Positions 42,584 to 51,677 of a stretch of DNA of 64,000 nucleotides are shown in pieces. The DNA lies in the NCBI GenBank assembly GCA_035627615.1, contig DASPLL010000004.1, positions 1 to 64,000 of the forward strand. The letters are read 5' to 3'. This DNA is from BRH-c25 sp035627615 (GTDB taxonomy: Bacteria > Bacillota > Clostridia > Lutisporales > Lutisporaceae). The translations under genes and the position numbers were made by a program. The notes below the pieces were generated by a model. The model had not been told where the DNA came from and searched no databases. It saw nothing but the letters and a program-made list of their open reading frames with translations. Position 1 is the stretch's first letter. Each line of letters starts with the position of its first letter.

Positions 42584-42635
42584 TTATTGAAAGTTAAAAG
42601 CCTGTAATCGCAATGATTACAGGCTTGTTTATTTT
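42543..42635 (+). repeat. Direct repeat, copy 1: tRNA-Pro 3' half plus terminator
   Basis: From GGTTCAAGAGG in the anticodon arm through the CCA, the linker TTATTGAA and the terminator hairpin. Against copy 2 (45159-45252), the first 60 positions differ at only two. The hairpins diverge more, but both keep the GTTAAAAGCC start and the GGCTTGTTTATTTTT tail. Confidence 0.85.
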
Positions 42636-42637
42636 TG
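42598..42637. terminator. Terminator of tRNA-Pro (and facing GH5 gene)
   Basis: Twelve-base perfect arms AAGCCTGTAATC / GATTACAGGCTT with a GCAAT loop and GTTTATTTTT on the plus strand. On the minus strand the stem is followed by TTTAAC, so it may also end the GH5 transcript. Confidence 0.85.
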
Positions 42638-42698
42638 CTTATACTATGAAATTTTTAAGAGCTTCATCGGAAACATCTATACTTTCGCATAGTCTTTT

Positions 42699-44942
42699 CT
42701 ATTTAGTATGCTCTTTATATATTGAAAACAGTTCATCATTGATGTATAGGTCAGAGTCGGACAATTTAGAAAATCTATATTCGTCACTGTAAGGAGCAAA
42801 AGTTGCAATATAACCGCTTCCGATAAAACCGCCGTTGCACCAGCCCAGTCCGTTACTGCTCAATCCGCCCAGGATGGTATCCATATAAGCGAGTAATGTA
42901 GCCTTCGGCAGCGTCTCTCCAAAAGGCCCGAACTCGCCAATCATAAAGCCGACATTGTATTTTTCCGCCACAGCCTGGTGTTCTTTTACCGCCCATTGAT
43001 AAATATAGTCCCCATCAACCATCTTTCGAGGTGAATTGTTGTTCTCAAAGCTTCCGTCATTATGTACAAGTATTTTAGGTGCTACAGCATTCCATTCATA
43101 ACAGTATATATCATGGGGATACATGTTGATATCTTTTTTCCCCGGCTGCTTTATCTGGATACGCCCATATCTGAGCCAGCCTGATACCTTTATTTCCAGC
43201 TTTGTTGTCCCCGCTGCAAATTCTGCTGCATATTCCTTTCTTATGATTTTCCCCCAATTGTCAGACTGACTTGTCCCTATGACTTTTTCCTGTAAAATAT
43301 TCTTTCCGTCGGCACTTATTGCAAGCGTTGCATCTGAATCCTTTGCGATGCCATCTACATAGATACCAATGCTTCCTTTATCAAAGCTGCCCTCAATGAT
43401 AACAGAATCTCGGTCTGCTCCGCTGTCAAGCAGGCCCGGCAGATATACCATCGGCCACTGAGGTGTCTCCAGATAAGGGAATGCTTCCCTCATAAAGTCC
43501 AAGCCGTTATAGCAGATGGTATTGGGTACATATAAATGGTACGACAGCGCAACCCCCAGCTTGGCCAAGCCCTCACAAGACGCCCCCGTACAGTCCGCTA
43601 TAATAACCCTGCCGGGACATTCTTCCCAGATGGCCTCGACTATCGGCTTGAATACTGCGGTTTGGACTTCATCTGATGGTGGTTCAGGCTCGTTCATCAG
43701 GTTAAAGCTGAGATACCTGTTCGGGATATTGGCATATCTCCTGGAAAGCATCCTCCAATAGTCCTTTGCATTCTTCTGTTTCTGCACGTTTGTAAAGAAG
43801 TCACCTGTCGTAATCTCTGTGGGCCATGGCTCTTTGCCCAATTCCGGCTGTCCATACATGCAAATACAGATATGCACATTATATTTCATGCCCCATGCGA
43901 TTAGCTTATCCAGCTCCCTAAGCTCTGTCTCATTGACTATACCCTTCTCATAATCAGGATATCCAAGGGTCGAGAAGCTAAAAAATACACGAACAAAGTT
44001 AAAGCCATTTTCAGACAGGAACTTTATTTCATTCTCATGAAAGTTCCTGTTCTCGTTTTGAAATAATGCTCCAGCCAAAGCACCGCCTTTGTTTGTAATA
44101 CCAACGCCTTTCCATTGTGGCAGCTTATTGTTGCTCGCATCCGGCAGTGTACATTCTTTTGTCAAAAGCTCTGCTGGAACGGTGTTTGGACCCACAGCCT
44201 CAAGCTTTACATATTCCGGCTTTTCATCAATCCCATTATATAACCTGTATGCTGCGATAATGGCTTCAGCATTTGTGGTGTTGTCTTTTGGTCTGAAGCG
44301 GTAATCCTGTGTCAACTCCATTATTTTTTTGCCGCTTATACTATCACTCTTTTTTGTCACATAATCAATCGCATCAGCCTTTTCTTGTGAGTAACCTGTC
44401 TTATCAGCATTCAGACTAAAGTCATATTCGGAATACTCCTTCATAGTCCGAACTACTTGCATGAAATCAAGAGGAAGTATATCCGTGTAAGTGGGATTGC
44501 ATTCTTTGATGTATGCTTTCACAAGCTCCTGATCCAGTTTATCAGCACTAAAATACAGGGCATTGGTATACCACACCTTACTGGTATCTTCAAGAAGCTT
44601 GGCTGCTTTATACACTATTTCTGCCGTCTGCTGCCTGTTAACCGGCTTCCTTGAATCGGCAGCGTCAGTCAGCTTCGACCAATCCGCATTATAGTTCCCG
44701 GTTTTGAGCTTAATGCAATTATTCAGTAGAGTGTATACCTGCTTATGGGTTACATTTTTCGTGTAGTCTGCCAGCATATCATCTGGTACAATCCCCAAAT
44801 TGATAGCCCTTTGTATTTCATCATTGTAAACATTTGTATCAATGCCAATTGATTTTGAAGCAGCATCCACCGGAGCAGGCAATAAGCAAACCAGAATAAT
44901 CCCAACCATTATCAAACTCATGATTTTCTTGCTGTATACCAT
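42699..44942 (-). CDS. Secreted glycoside hydrolase family 5 enzyme with N-terminal S-layer-like region
   Basis: 747 residues. Signal peptide (about 1-28, ending PVDAAS), an N-terminal region with three weak SLH-like stretches (to about 240), then a GH5-type (beta/alpha)8 barrel. The acid/base Glu is in NLMNEPEP (E418) and the nucleophile in GFMIGEFGPFG (E670). Between them, about residues 500-600 form a beta-rich insertion (SVIIEGSFDKGSIGIYVDG...) that looks like a carbohydrate-binding module within the barrel. It probably acts on beta-1,4-glucans or mannans outside the cell. The ATG at 44942 follows GGAGGG by 7 nt; the ATG at 44957 precedes that site. It is the only gene between the two tRNA-Pro repeats. 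Confidence 0.88.
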   Translation of the reverse strand: MVYSKKIMSLIMVGIILVCLLPAPVDAASKSIGIDTNVYNDEIQRAINLGIVPDDMLADYTKNVTHKQVYTLLNNCIKLKTGNYNADWSKLTDAADSRKPVNRQQTAEIVYKAAKLLEDTSKVWYTNALYFSADKLDQELVKAYIKECNPTYTDILPLDFMQVVRTMKEYSEYDFSLNADKTGYSQEKADAIDYVTKKSDSISGKKIMELTQDYRFRPKDNTTNAEAIIAAYRLYNGIDEKPEYVKLEAVGPNTVPAELLTKECTLPDASNNKLPQWKGVGITNKGGALAGALFQNENRNFHENEIKFLSENGFNFVRVFFSFSTLGYPDYEKGIVNETELRELDKLIAWGMKYNVHICICMYGQPELGKEPWPTEITTGDFFTNVQKQKNAKDYWRMLSRRYANIPNRYLSFNLMNEPEPPSDEVQTAVFKPIVEAIWEECPGRVIIADCTGASCEGLAKLGVALSYHLYVPNTICYNGLDFMREAFPYLETPQWPMVYLPGLLDSGADRDSVIIEGSFDKGSIGIYVDGIAKDSDATLAISADGKNILQEKVIGTSQSDNWGKIIRKEYAAEFAAGTTKLEIKVSGWLRYGRIQIKQPGKKDINMYPHDIYCYEWNAVAPKILVHNDGSFENNNSPRKMVDGDYIYQWAVKEHQAVAEKYNVGFMIGEFGPFGETLPKATLLAYMDTILGGLSSNGLGWCNGGFIGSGYIATFAPYSDEYRFSKLSDSDLYINDELFSIYKEHTK

Positions 44943-45158
44943 GTTTTTACCCTCCATCCCCTTAAAGAAATAACGAATAATTCGTCCGAACCCTTAATAA
45001 TAATCAAGGAAGAACATATCCTAATTATAGTGTATATTACATATTATAACAACACCAGACACGATATATTGGCTAATATACTTAACATCCACGAAGCCTG
45101 TAAGCCAATGTTTTCAACCATTTCAAGCCATATTTCATTTTCTATAGTAATACTATGA

Positions 45159-45199
45159 GGTTCAAGAGGTCGCAGGTTCAATTCCTGTCACCCGGACCA
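45159..45199 (+). tRNA. Partial tRNA-Pro: duplicated 3' half (candidate att site)
   Basis: 41 nt identical to positions 42543-42583 except one acceptor-stem base (CACCCGG for CACCCAG), ending in CCA. The 5' half (acceptor, D arm, anticodon) is missing, so it cannot make a tRNA. The identity continues into the linker and terminator. This is the pattern left by site-specific integration into a tRNA 3' end. Confidence 0.85.
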
Positions 45200-45252
45200 T
45201 TATTGAATGTTAAAAGCCAGTAATCCAAATGGATTGCCGGCTTGTTTATTTT
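45159..45252 (+). repeat. Direct repeat, copy 2: tRNA-Pro 3' half plus terminator
   Basis: Matches copy 1 at 42543-42635. Its terminator stem (AAGCCAGTAATCC / GGATTGCCGGCTT, 45214-45243) also closes the AOR operon on the minus strand. The terminator part is closest to copy 3 at 55606-55650. Confidence 0.85.
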
Positions 45253-45330
45253 TTGCATCACGATTACATAAAGTAAATTTATTCAGTTTTGCTAACATTT
45301 TGCTAACTATTAGGGACTTTGAAAATTGTT

Positions 45331-47223
45331 TTATTTACTCAAGCACTCTATAATCCATTCCAATCCAAGCTTTCTCAGCTTATTCTCGGATACTTCTCCT
45401 GTAATTGGATCCCAGCCTGCAAATCCATAATATAAATTTCTAGCATTTAAGAAATCTTCTCTACTCACTTTGAATCCTGCTGATGGACCAACATTTTCCA
45501 ATGGCATATATAACTTTTCCGGCAAAATGTCGTGCAGTGGAGTGAATCCCTCCCGTTGATTAAAAGCATGAAAGATTTGAACTTTTCTTTCACCTATAAG
45601 CATCAATTCATAGAGATTTGTTTGCCAGCCTGTTACGTAATTTACAAAATAAACCAGATCGTCATAATCAAGGATTGTTACTAAACCAAAAATAAACTGG
45701 CATATGGAAAAAGAGTCCACAATACTGTAGCTGCATTGAGTAGTCCAGAACAATTTGCTTTTTTCATTGTTTAGATCAACAGGATCTGCAGGCTGGTCAA
45801 ACCCTAAAGCCCTTAACCTGTAGGATATATCTTCAGTTGCTATAATGGGGTCGTGCTCTGAAGAAACATGATCAGGGCCGCCAGGTAAGCAAGCATAGGC
45901 TAAAGCCATTGAGGCTTTTACCTGAGGCATATGAGCGGGAAATTCCTTACCCTTTACATGTACTGCATACTTTTGGGCTTCAGGCCCCAACATTTCTGCT
46001 AATACAGCAGTACCTTCAGCTAATAAATTTCCAACGCCTATCCTCTTTGCTGTCATTTCTACCAACTTAATAACTGTTTCAGCATCACCAAACCTTATAG
46101 GAATCCCACAGGTGTCATTAACAGAAATAATGCCCTTTTCAAAGCACTCCATGACAAAACCGACTACACCTCCAAAGGATATGGTGTCTAAAGTATATTT
46201 ACTGCACATTTCATTTATTTTGCTAATACCTACTATATCATCAATACCCAGGTTAGAACCGCACATAGCTGCACTTTCATATTCCGGGCCTCCATACTTT
46301 GCCTCAACATAAGGAGGGGAATTAACTTCTACAACTCTTTTACAGCTTTGAGCACAAGCCCAGCAAGTTCCGCTTTTTTTCAAAACCGAATCTTTTAATG
46401 CGCGGGCATTTATTTTTTCTACATTCTCAAAGGTACCTGAAGACCAGTTGCGTGTCGGTACACCTCCCACCGGAGTGTGCCATTCAAAGTTCTGATTTGT
46501 ACCCAATTCCTTAAAAGCAGCTGAACCTGGATTTTCCCTTACTTTTTGTACCGCTTTCTGTGCAACTTCTTTTACTCCTTCAGGATCATAAAAATTCAGT
46601 TTTTTACTTCCTCTGACTGCAATTGCTTTTAAATTTTTAGAACCCATTACAGCCCCCATGCCGTTTCGGCCGTTAAAGTGCCCTAATTCATTGGATATAC
46701 AGGCATACTTGACCAAATTTTCTCCGCCTGGCCCAATTAGTGCTACTCGTACCCTATCATCACCTAACTCTTCTCTTATAATATCCTGTGCTTCCCCTGT
46801 GATTTTCCCCCAAATGTGGGATGCATCCTTCAATTCAAATTCATCGTCATGAACCCATAAATAAACAGGCCTTGGCGCCTTACCGGTAATAACAATAGCA
46901 TCGAATCCAGAAAACTTTAGTTCTGGTCCCCAATAGCCGCCTGCTTCACTGCTTGCAATAGTATTAGTCAGTGGAGACTTTGAGGTAACGCAATGCCTGG
47001 AAGCTCCGCTAACAGCGGCACCTGTTGTAGGTGAGACCGAAAAGACTATTACATTGTTTTCATCCAGCGGGTTAGTATTTGTTTCCATATTTTTGAATAC
47101 ATAGTACCCTCCAAGACAACTGCCTCCAACATACTTTCTATAAAACCCAGCATCCGGTTTCTCAATATAAAATTTCTGGCTTGTTAAATCTACATGCAAT
47201 ATTTTTCCCATAAAACCATACAT
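45331..47223 (-). CDS. aor: Aldehyde:ferredoxin oxidoreductase (tungsten-dependent family)
   Basis: 630 residues, full length. Oxidises an aldehyde to a carboxylate with ferredoxin, using a W (or Mo) bis-pterin and one [4Fe-4S]. Domain 1 (1-210) has the pterin-binding IASSEAGGYWGPELKFSGFD and NGRNGMGAVMGSKNLKAI; the cluster ligands are C287, C290, C294 in CWACAQSC, with a fourth probably C508 in SICQF. LAYACLPGGPDH is near the second pterin site. The ATG at 47223 follows a GGGGG-type site. It is 33 nt after the MoaD-like gene and last in a sugar-uptake operon. The substrate is unknown; an aldehyde or aldose from the imported sugar is a reasonable guess. Confidence 0.93.
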   Translation of the reverse strand: MYGFMGKILHVDLTSQKFYIEKPDAGFYRKYVGGSCLGGYYVFKNMETNTNPLDENNVIVFSVSPTTGAAVSGASRHCVTSKSPLTNTIASSEAGGYWGPELKFSGFDAIVITGKAPRPVYLWVHDDEFELKDASHIWGKITGEAQDIIREELGDDRVRVALIGPGGENLVKYACISNELGHFNGRNGMGAVMGSKNLKAIAVRGSKKLNFYDPEGVKEVAQKAVQKVRENPGSAAFKELGTNQNFEWHTPVGGVPTRNWSSGTFENVEKINARALKDSVLKKSGTCWACAQSCKRVVEVNSPPYVEAKYGGPEYESAAMCGSNLGIDDIVGISKINEMCSKYTLDTISFGGVVGFVMECFEKGIISVNDTCGIPIRFGDAETVIKLVEMTAKRIGVGNLLAEGTAVLAEMLGPEAQKYAVHVKGKEFPAHMPQVKASMALAYACLPGGPDHVSSEHDPIIATEDISYRLRALGFDQPADPVDLNNEKSKLFWTTQCSYSIVDSFSICQFIFGLVTILDYDDLVYFVNYVTGWQTNLYELMLIGERKVQIFHAFNQREGFTPLHDILPEKLYMPLENVGPSAGFKVSREDFLNARNLYYGFAGWDPITGEVSENKLRKLGLEWIIECLSK

Positions 47224-47256
47224 TTGATTTACCCCCCTATCTAAAAGTCTGCTATA

Positions 47257-47523
47257 CTACCCTCCTGATATGATGGGAATAACCTTAAAGGTATCAGAGT
47301 GATACAGCTTTCTATGCTTATCTTTAATAAGCTTTATTATGCTTTCATTATTTACTATCAACATGAAATTTTCAGCTATTCCATACTGTTCTCTTAAATA
47401 TCGCTTTACTTCATGAATTCCCTCTATGGCATTTTCCGATATAATTTTTGTTTCAATATCTTTTCCAGCAATTCTTTTATAGAATCCGATATATTCGATA
47501 TTAATTTCTATCAATTCATCCAT
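47257..47523 (-). CDS. MoaD/ThiS-like beta-grasp protein
   Basis: 88 residues ending in Gly-Gly, as required of sulfur-carrier proteins that are thiocarboxylated at the C-terminus (MoaD, ThiS). The central LREQYGIAENFMLIVNNESI and the terminal TFKVIPIISGG fit the ubiquitin-like fold. Such genes are often linked to aor genes and are thought to serve tungstopterin synthesis. It lies between the LacI-type regulator and aor in the same orientation. No moeB/thiF-type activating enzyme is in the window. Confidence 0.82.
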   Translation of the reverse strand: MDELIEINIEYIGFYKRIAGKDIETKIISENAIEGIHEVKRYLREQYGIAENFMLIVNNESIIKLIKDKHRKLYHSDTFKVIPIISGG

Positions 47524-47571
47524 AGCTAATACCTCCTATATCAGAAGCCCCGTTCATTCATGAAAAGCATC

Positions 47572-48615
47572 CTACGTATGTCTTAGGGGACTTGAAGTAG
47601 ATTCACGGATAATTAACTCAGGTACAATGACAATATCTTCTTTTTTCTCTATCTTAATTTTAATCCTATCTTGATTGTATTTAGTCTCAAGCCTCTTAAT
47701 CACAAGATTACATGCTTCATGGGCAAGCTTATCTACAGGTGTTATAACTGTAGTTAATCTGGGATATGATACTGCAGTAAAGGGCATACCATCATAACCA
47801 ACGACGGAAATATCATCAGGTATATGATATCCTATGTCCAGTATGCCTCTCATGGCACCGAATGCAGTAATATCATAATATGCACAAACAGCCGTTATAT
47901 TGTTTGCACGGTTAAGCAAGGCCTTAACAGAATCTATACCTGCCTCATAGTCATATCCGCTTGAAGATATGACTTTCAATTCGTCATAGGGTATTCCATT
48001 GTCCTCCAATGCCTTTTTGTATCCCATTCTTTGGTCTATGGAATGTGACTGTGCGACCTTCCTGTCTATATAGCCGATAGAACTGTGTCCGATATTTATA
48101 AGATATTTTACTATTTCATAGGTGCCCTTGAAGTTATCTACCCTTACAGTGTCTACCTCAAAATCTTCTATCACACGATCAACCAGTACAATAGGAACTC
48201 CCTTGTCCTGAATTTCTCTTAATTTTTGACTATTCGAAGAAACAGGTATAGCAATAATTGCATCAACTTTTTTCATAAGCATTGTGTTGAATGCTTCTTC
48301 TTCTAAAACAATATCATGGGATGTGTTGCAAATTATAAGGTTATATCCAAATTTAAAAAGCATTTTCTGAATTATTTCCGTGAAGAGGCCGAATGTTTCA
48401 TTAGATATACTCGGAAGAACCAACCCTACTGTATAAGTTTTTTTGTTTCTTAAGCTGCCAACGAGCTGATTAGGATAATAACCTAACTTTTTTATGGCGT
48501 TGTTAACACGGTCAGTAAGTTCATCACCCACATATCTGGTCTTATTTATAACGTGGGATACAGTAGCGATTGATACACCAGCCTCATTAGCTACATCTTT
48601 AATAGTTACCGCCAT
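47572..48615 (-). CDS. LacI family transcriptional regulator
   Basis: 347 residues. N-terminal helix-turn-helix VTIKDVANEAGVSIATVSHVIN (3-24), hinge around NQLVGSLRNKKTYTVGLVLPS, then a periplasmic-binding-protein-like effector domain (about 62-340). A single-copy regulator inside the sugar operon; the 46-bp palindrome upstream of the operon is its most likely operator. It overlaps the nagA stop by 10 nt, so it is produced with the operon and could autoregulate. The effector is unknown, possibly a phosphorylated amino sugar. Confidence 0.93.
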   Translation of the reverse strand: MAVTIKDVANEAGVSIATVSHVINKTRYVGDELTDRVNNAIKKLGYYPNQLVGSLRNKKTYTVGLVLPSISNETFGLFTEIIQKMLFKFGYNLIICNTSHDIVLEEEAFNTMLMKKVDAIIAIPVSSNSQKLREIQDKGVPIVLVDRVIEDFEVDTVRVDNFKGTYEIVKYLINIGHSSIGYIDRKVAQSHSIDQRMGYKKALEDNGIPYDELKVISSSGYDYEAGIDSVKALLNRANNITAVCAYYDITAFGAMRGILDIGYHIPDDISVVGYDGMPFTAVSYPRLTTVITPVDKLAHEACNLVIKRLETKYNQDRIKIKIEKKEDIVIVPELIIRESTSSPLRHT

Positions 48616-49802
48616 AATTTATTCACCCGAACATTCCCTTTAACCATGACCAGTTTTATGTTGATATCTTCGTCAAAAAGAATAATATCAGCATCTTTTC
48701 CAGCCATCAGGCTTCCTTTGCGGTTATCAACCTTCAATACTTTGGCAGGAACAAGGGTTAGCATTTTAACAGCTTCGACAAGGGGTACATCTGCTAACTC
48801 TACCATTGTTCTAATTAATCTGTCAGCAGTACATATACTTCCTCCAAAGCTTCTTCTGCCCGGCATATAAGCAACACCATCTTCAATCTCAACCCGCTGA
48901 CCATTTGTAAGACTTCCAATAATACTTTCATTAACGTCCAGTCCAGCTGCACGCATTGAATCAGTTACAAGACAGATGCGATCTGCTCCTTTGGCTTTAT
49001 AGATAAGTTTAAGTAAGCTTGGAGGTAAATGCTTACCGTCTGCGATAATTTCCACTATCAAGTCATCCAGCAATAGACCGCTTTCAGCAACCCCCAGGTA
49101 CATAAGGGCATTTTTACGGATCAGTCTGGACATCCCATTAAAAAAATGGGTAATTGTTGAGTATCCGTTCTCGCAAGCGCGGACAACATCTTCATATACT
49201 GCATTCGAGTGCCCGATAGAGGCAACAATACCGTTTTCATGCAACCATCGCCCCATATCCAGTCCTCCTGGTACTTCAGGTGCTACTGTCCATCTAATAA
49301 TGAATGGACAAAATTCTAGGATATTTTTGTATTCTTCAGGATCTATTTCTCTGATATGCTTCGAATCCTGAGCACCATTCTGTTCAGGAGAAAAGTACGG
49401 ACCCTCTACATGAATGCCTAATATTTCCGGCATATTGTCATTGATTTTCGATGCTTTTTCAATATTTTTAAGATTTGTATAGTGTTCATCCTGCCTGCTT
49501 GAAAGTGTAGTTGGAACTATGGAAGTTGTACCATATTGCATATGTGTCCTACAAGCAGTACATACTGCTTCTACTGTTCCATCCATAAAGTCAGCATTTC
49601 CTGCTCCATGGGTATGAATATCGATAAACCCAGGAGAAAGATAGAGACCCTCAGCATCAATGACTGTATCATCAGGCAGTTTCTCAAGTTTTCCATCCTC
49701 AAAAACTTCTATAATCTTTCCCTCTTCTGCGATTATACCGCCGTCTTCAGCGATTAAGCGGTATGGAGTAATCACTTTAGCATTAACAAATACAGTGCGC
49801 AT
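48606..49802 (-). CDS. nagA: N-acetylglucosamine-6-phosphate deacetylase (NagA family)
   Basis: 398 residues. An amidohydrolase that releases acetate from GlcNAc-6-P. Metal and active-site motifs: FIDIHTHGAGNADFMDG, GIHVEGPYFSP (Glu ligand), IGHSNAVYEDV (His), THFFNGMS, and VTDSMRAAG (catalytic Asp). GGSICTADRLI resembles the substrate loop GS.LTM/LDA of NagA. It lies 30 nt after the NagB-like gene. The real N-acyl sugar phosphate may differ, given the divergent NagB partner. Confidence 0.9.
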   Translation of the reverse strand: MRTVFVNAKVITPYRLIAEDGGIIAEEGKIIEVFEDGKLEKLPDDTVIDAEGLYLSPGFIDIHTHGAGNADFMDGTVEAVCTACRTHMQYGTTSIVPTTLSSRQDEHYTNLKNIEKASKINDNMPEILGIHVEGPYFSPEQNGAQDSKHIREIDPEEYKNILEFCPFIIRWTVAPEVPGGLDMGRWLHENGIVASIGHSNAVYEDVVRACENGYSTITHFFNGMSRLIRKNALMYLGVAESGLLLDDLIVEIIADGKHLPPSLLKLIYKAKGADRICLVTDSMRAAGLDVNESIIGSLTNGQRVEIEDGVAYMPGRRSFGGSICTADRLIRTMVELADVPLVEAVKMLTLVPAKVLKVDNRKGSLMAGKDADIILFDEDINIKLVMVKGNVRVNKLWR

Positions 49803-49832
49803 TTTATTCCTCCTATTATCCTTTTAGTTCCA

Positions 49833-50618
49833 CTACAGGACACTGAAATCCAAGAGTGCCGCAGAATCATCATCAAGGAACAAGCGAGATTTGTCATGAG
49901 TTCTAATAATTGTAGCAGGACATTCAATTGAGATTGGTCCCTCGATACACTTTTTTATAATATTTTGCTTTGTTTTCCCTGGGACTGTTGTAAAAATATA
50001 TTGAGCCTTCATCAGGCCTGTTATCGTAATGGTAATAGCCTGCGACGGCACATCCTCCAAGCTTTTAAACCACACGTCATTAACCTGCTGCTGCCTGCAA
50101 GTAAAATCTAAATGAGAGTTTATTTTGACTGGCAGCGGATCTTCAAAATCTGCAATATGTGGATCATTGAAAGCAATATGACCATTTTCTCCAATTCCAA
50201 GGAATGAGATATCCGGGGGATTATCTCTTAAAAGCTTTGAGTAGCGCTCACACTCACCTTCTATGTCAGGGGCATTCCCATCCATATAAAATACACTCTT
50301 GAAGGGTAATTTTGTAAAAAGTCGTATCTTCAAGTAGTTGCCGAAAGACTGGGGGGCATCTGCCGGCAGCCCAATATATTCATCCATATGAAAAGCTTTT
50401 ACACGGTCCCACTCAATGCCTTTCTCATTTATTAAGGCGTTCAGCATTTCCATCTGAGAAGGAGCAGATGCAAAAATTATACTTACATATTCCTTTTCAG
50501 CAAGCAGGCTGCGTATTATTTCTCCCGCCTCCCTTGCACATGCCTTCCCCATAAGATCTCTTGTCGGAAAAACACTGACATTTAATTTGTTAACATTGAA
50601 ACTTCTTTTCGCTTCCAT
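49833..50618 (-). CDS. nagB: NagB-like glucosamine-6-phosphate deaminase/isomerase, divergent
   Basis: 261 residues. A NagB/RpiA-fold protein. It keeps FHMDEYIGLP (catalytic Asp of the MDEY motif) and GIGENGHIAFNDP (His at the ring-opening site). The normally Gly-rich phosphate loop PTGSTP is replaced by FASAPSQ, and the Glu of FNEP is Asp. This FxxAPSQ type forms a recognisable branch annotated as GlcN6P deaminase, but its substrate may not be GlcN6P. It is coupled to nagA downstream. The ATG at 50618 follows GGGAGC. Confidence 0.85.
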   Translation of the reverse strand: MEAKRSFNVNKLNVSVFPTRDLMGKACAREAGEIIRSLLAEKEYVSIIFASAPSQMEMLNALINEKGIEWDRVKAFHMDEYIGLPADAPQSFGNYLKIRLFTKLPFKSVFYMDGNAPDIEGECERYSKLLRDNPPDISFLGIGENGHIAFNDPHIADFEDPLPVKINSHLDFTCRQQQVNDVWFKSLEDVPSQAITITITGLMKAQYIFTTVPGKTKQNIIKKCIEGPISIECPATIIRTHDKSRLFLDDDSAALLDFSVL

Positions 50619-50690
50619 AATTGCTCCCTTCTCTCTATACTTAATGCAAGAAGTCTTAAATGATTTTACCTTATAGTTTTCAAACTGATG

Positions 50691-51659
50691 CTATTCAAAT
50701 TTTCTCTCTCGAAGTACATCCCCAAGTACAGCAGTAAGAAGAATCAGGCCTAATATCATTCGCTGCCAATAAATGCTTACTCCGAGCAGGTTAAATGCAT
50801 TGAGCACAAGGGCCATGATAAAAATACCAAGGAAAGATCCGAATAAAGACCCCTCACCGCCTCCAAGAGAACTTCCTCCAATAACACAGCCGGCAATTAT
50901 AGTCATTTCCATACCCTGCCCCTGTGTTGGGATTGCCCCACCCATTCGGGAAGCAAGAAGAATTCCGGATATACCCGCCATAAGACCTGTGAAGGTATAT
51001 GCAAAAATTCTCAGTCTATCAACTTTTATTGCTGAAAGCCTCGCTGCCTCTTCATTACCACCTATAAAATAGAACTGTCGGAACCAACTGGAACGGGCAA
51101 ATAGTATGCTGAAAATAATAACAAGGATCAGTGAAAAGTAGATGGGAGTCTGAACTCCTAACCAGGTTGCACGGCCAATGATGTTAAATTCATCAGGAAA
51201 GTTGGTCTTCCCTACCCCTTTTGTTAATATATAAATGAGTCCGCGGATTATCATCTGCATTGCCAGTGTAGTTATAAGCGCATTTACTCGGAGTTTAGAA
51301 ATAATAACTCCATTTGCAAATCCTATAAGGCTAGCTGCCAGTATCCCCATTATAATAGCCACTTCAACACCAAGACCTGCATCGAAGCAAAGCCCCAGGA
51401 CCACACCGCTAAAACCTGCTATTGATCCTACCGACAAATCAAATCCGCCCATAATAAACAACAATGTCATTCCAATAGCTATAATTAATTCAAATGATGA
51501 GCCCAGGAAGATTGCGTGGATATTTCCAGGATTGAGAAAGCTGGACTTTGATATTGACAATGCTGTGGCGATTCCTAAAATCCCCAACAATAGAGGCACT
51601 TCTTTAATACCTAAAAACCGACCTGCCAGCATACGTGAATTTAATTTGTTTTCGCCCAT
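50691..51659 (-). CDS. Sugar ABC transporter permease (RbsC/BPD type 2)
   Basis: 322 residues, about 8-10 membrane helices. It contains the branched-chain/ribose permease signatures GMTLLFIMGGFDLSVGSIAGF and the ATPase-docking EEAARLSAIKVDRLRIFAYTFTGLMAGISGI. It forms the channel with the ATPase encoded just upstream and receives substrate from the double-domain lipoprotein. The ATG at 51659 follows GAGGGGGATAAAT; an in-frame start five codons earlier overlaps that site. Confidence 0.93.
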   Translation of the reverse strand: MGENKLNSRMLAGRFLGIKEVPLLLGILGIATALSISKSSFLNPGNIHAIFLGSSFELIIAIGMTLLFIMGGFDLSVGSIAGFSGVVLGLCFDAGLGVEVAIIMGILAASLIGFANGVIISKLRVNALITTLAMQMIIRGLIYILTKGVGKTNFPDEFNIIGRATWLGVQTPIYFSLILVIIFSILFARSSWFRQFYFIGGNEEAARLSAIKVDRLRIFAYTFTGLMAGISGILLASRMGGAIPTQGQGMEMTIIAGCVIGGSSLGGGEGSLFGSFLGIFIMALVLNAFNLLGVSIYWQRMILGLILLTAVLGDVLRERKFE

Positions 51660-51677
51660 ATTTATCCCCCTCATTCA

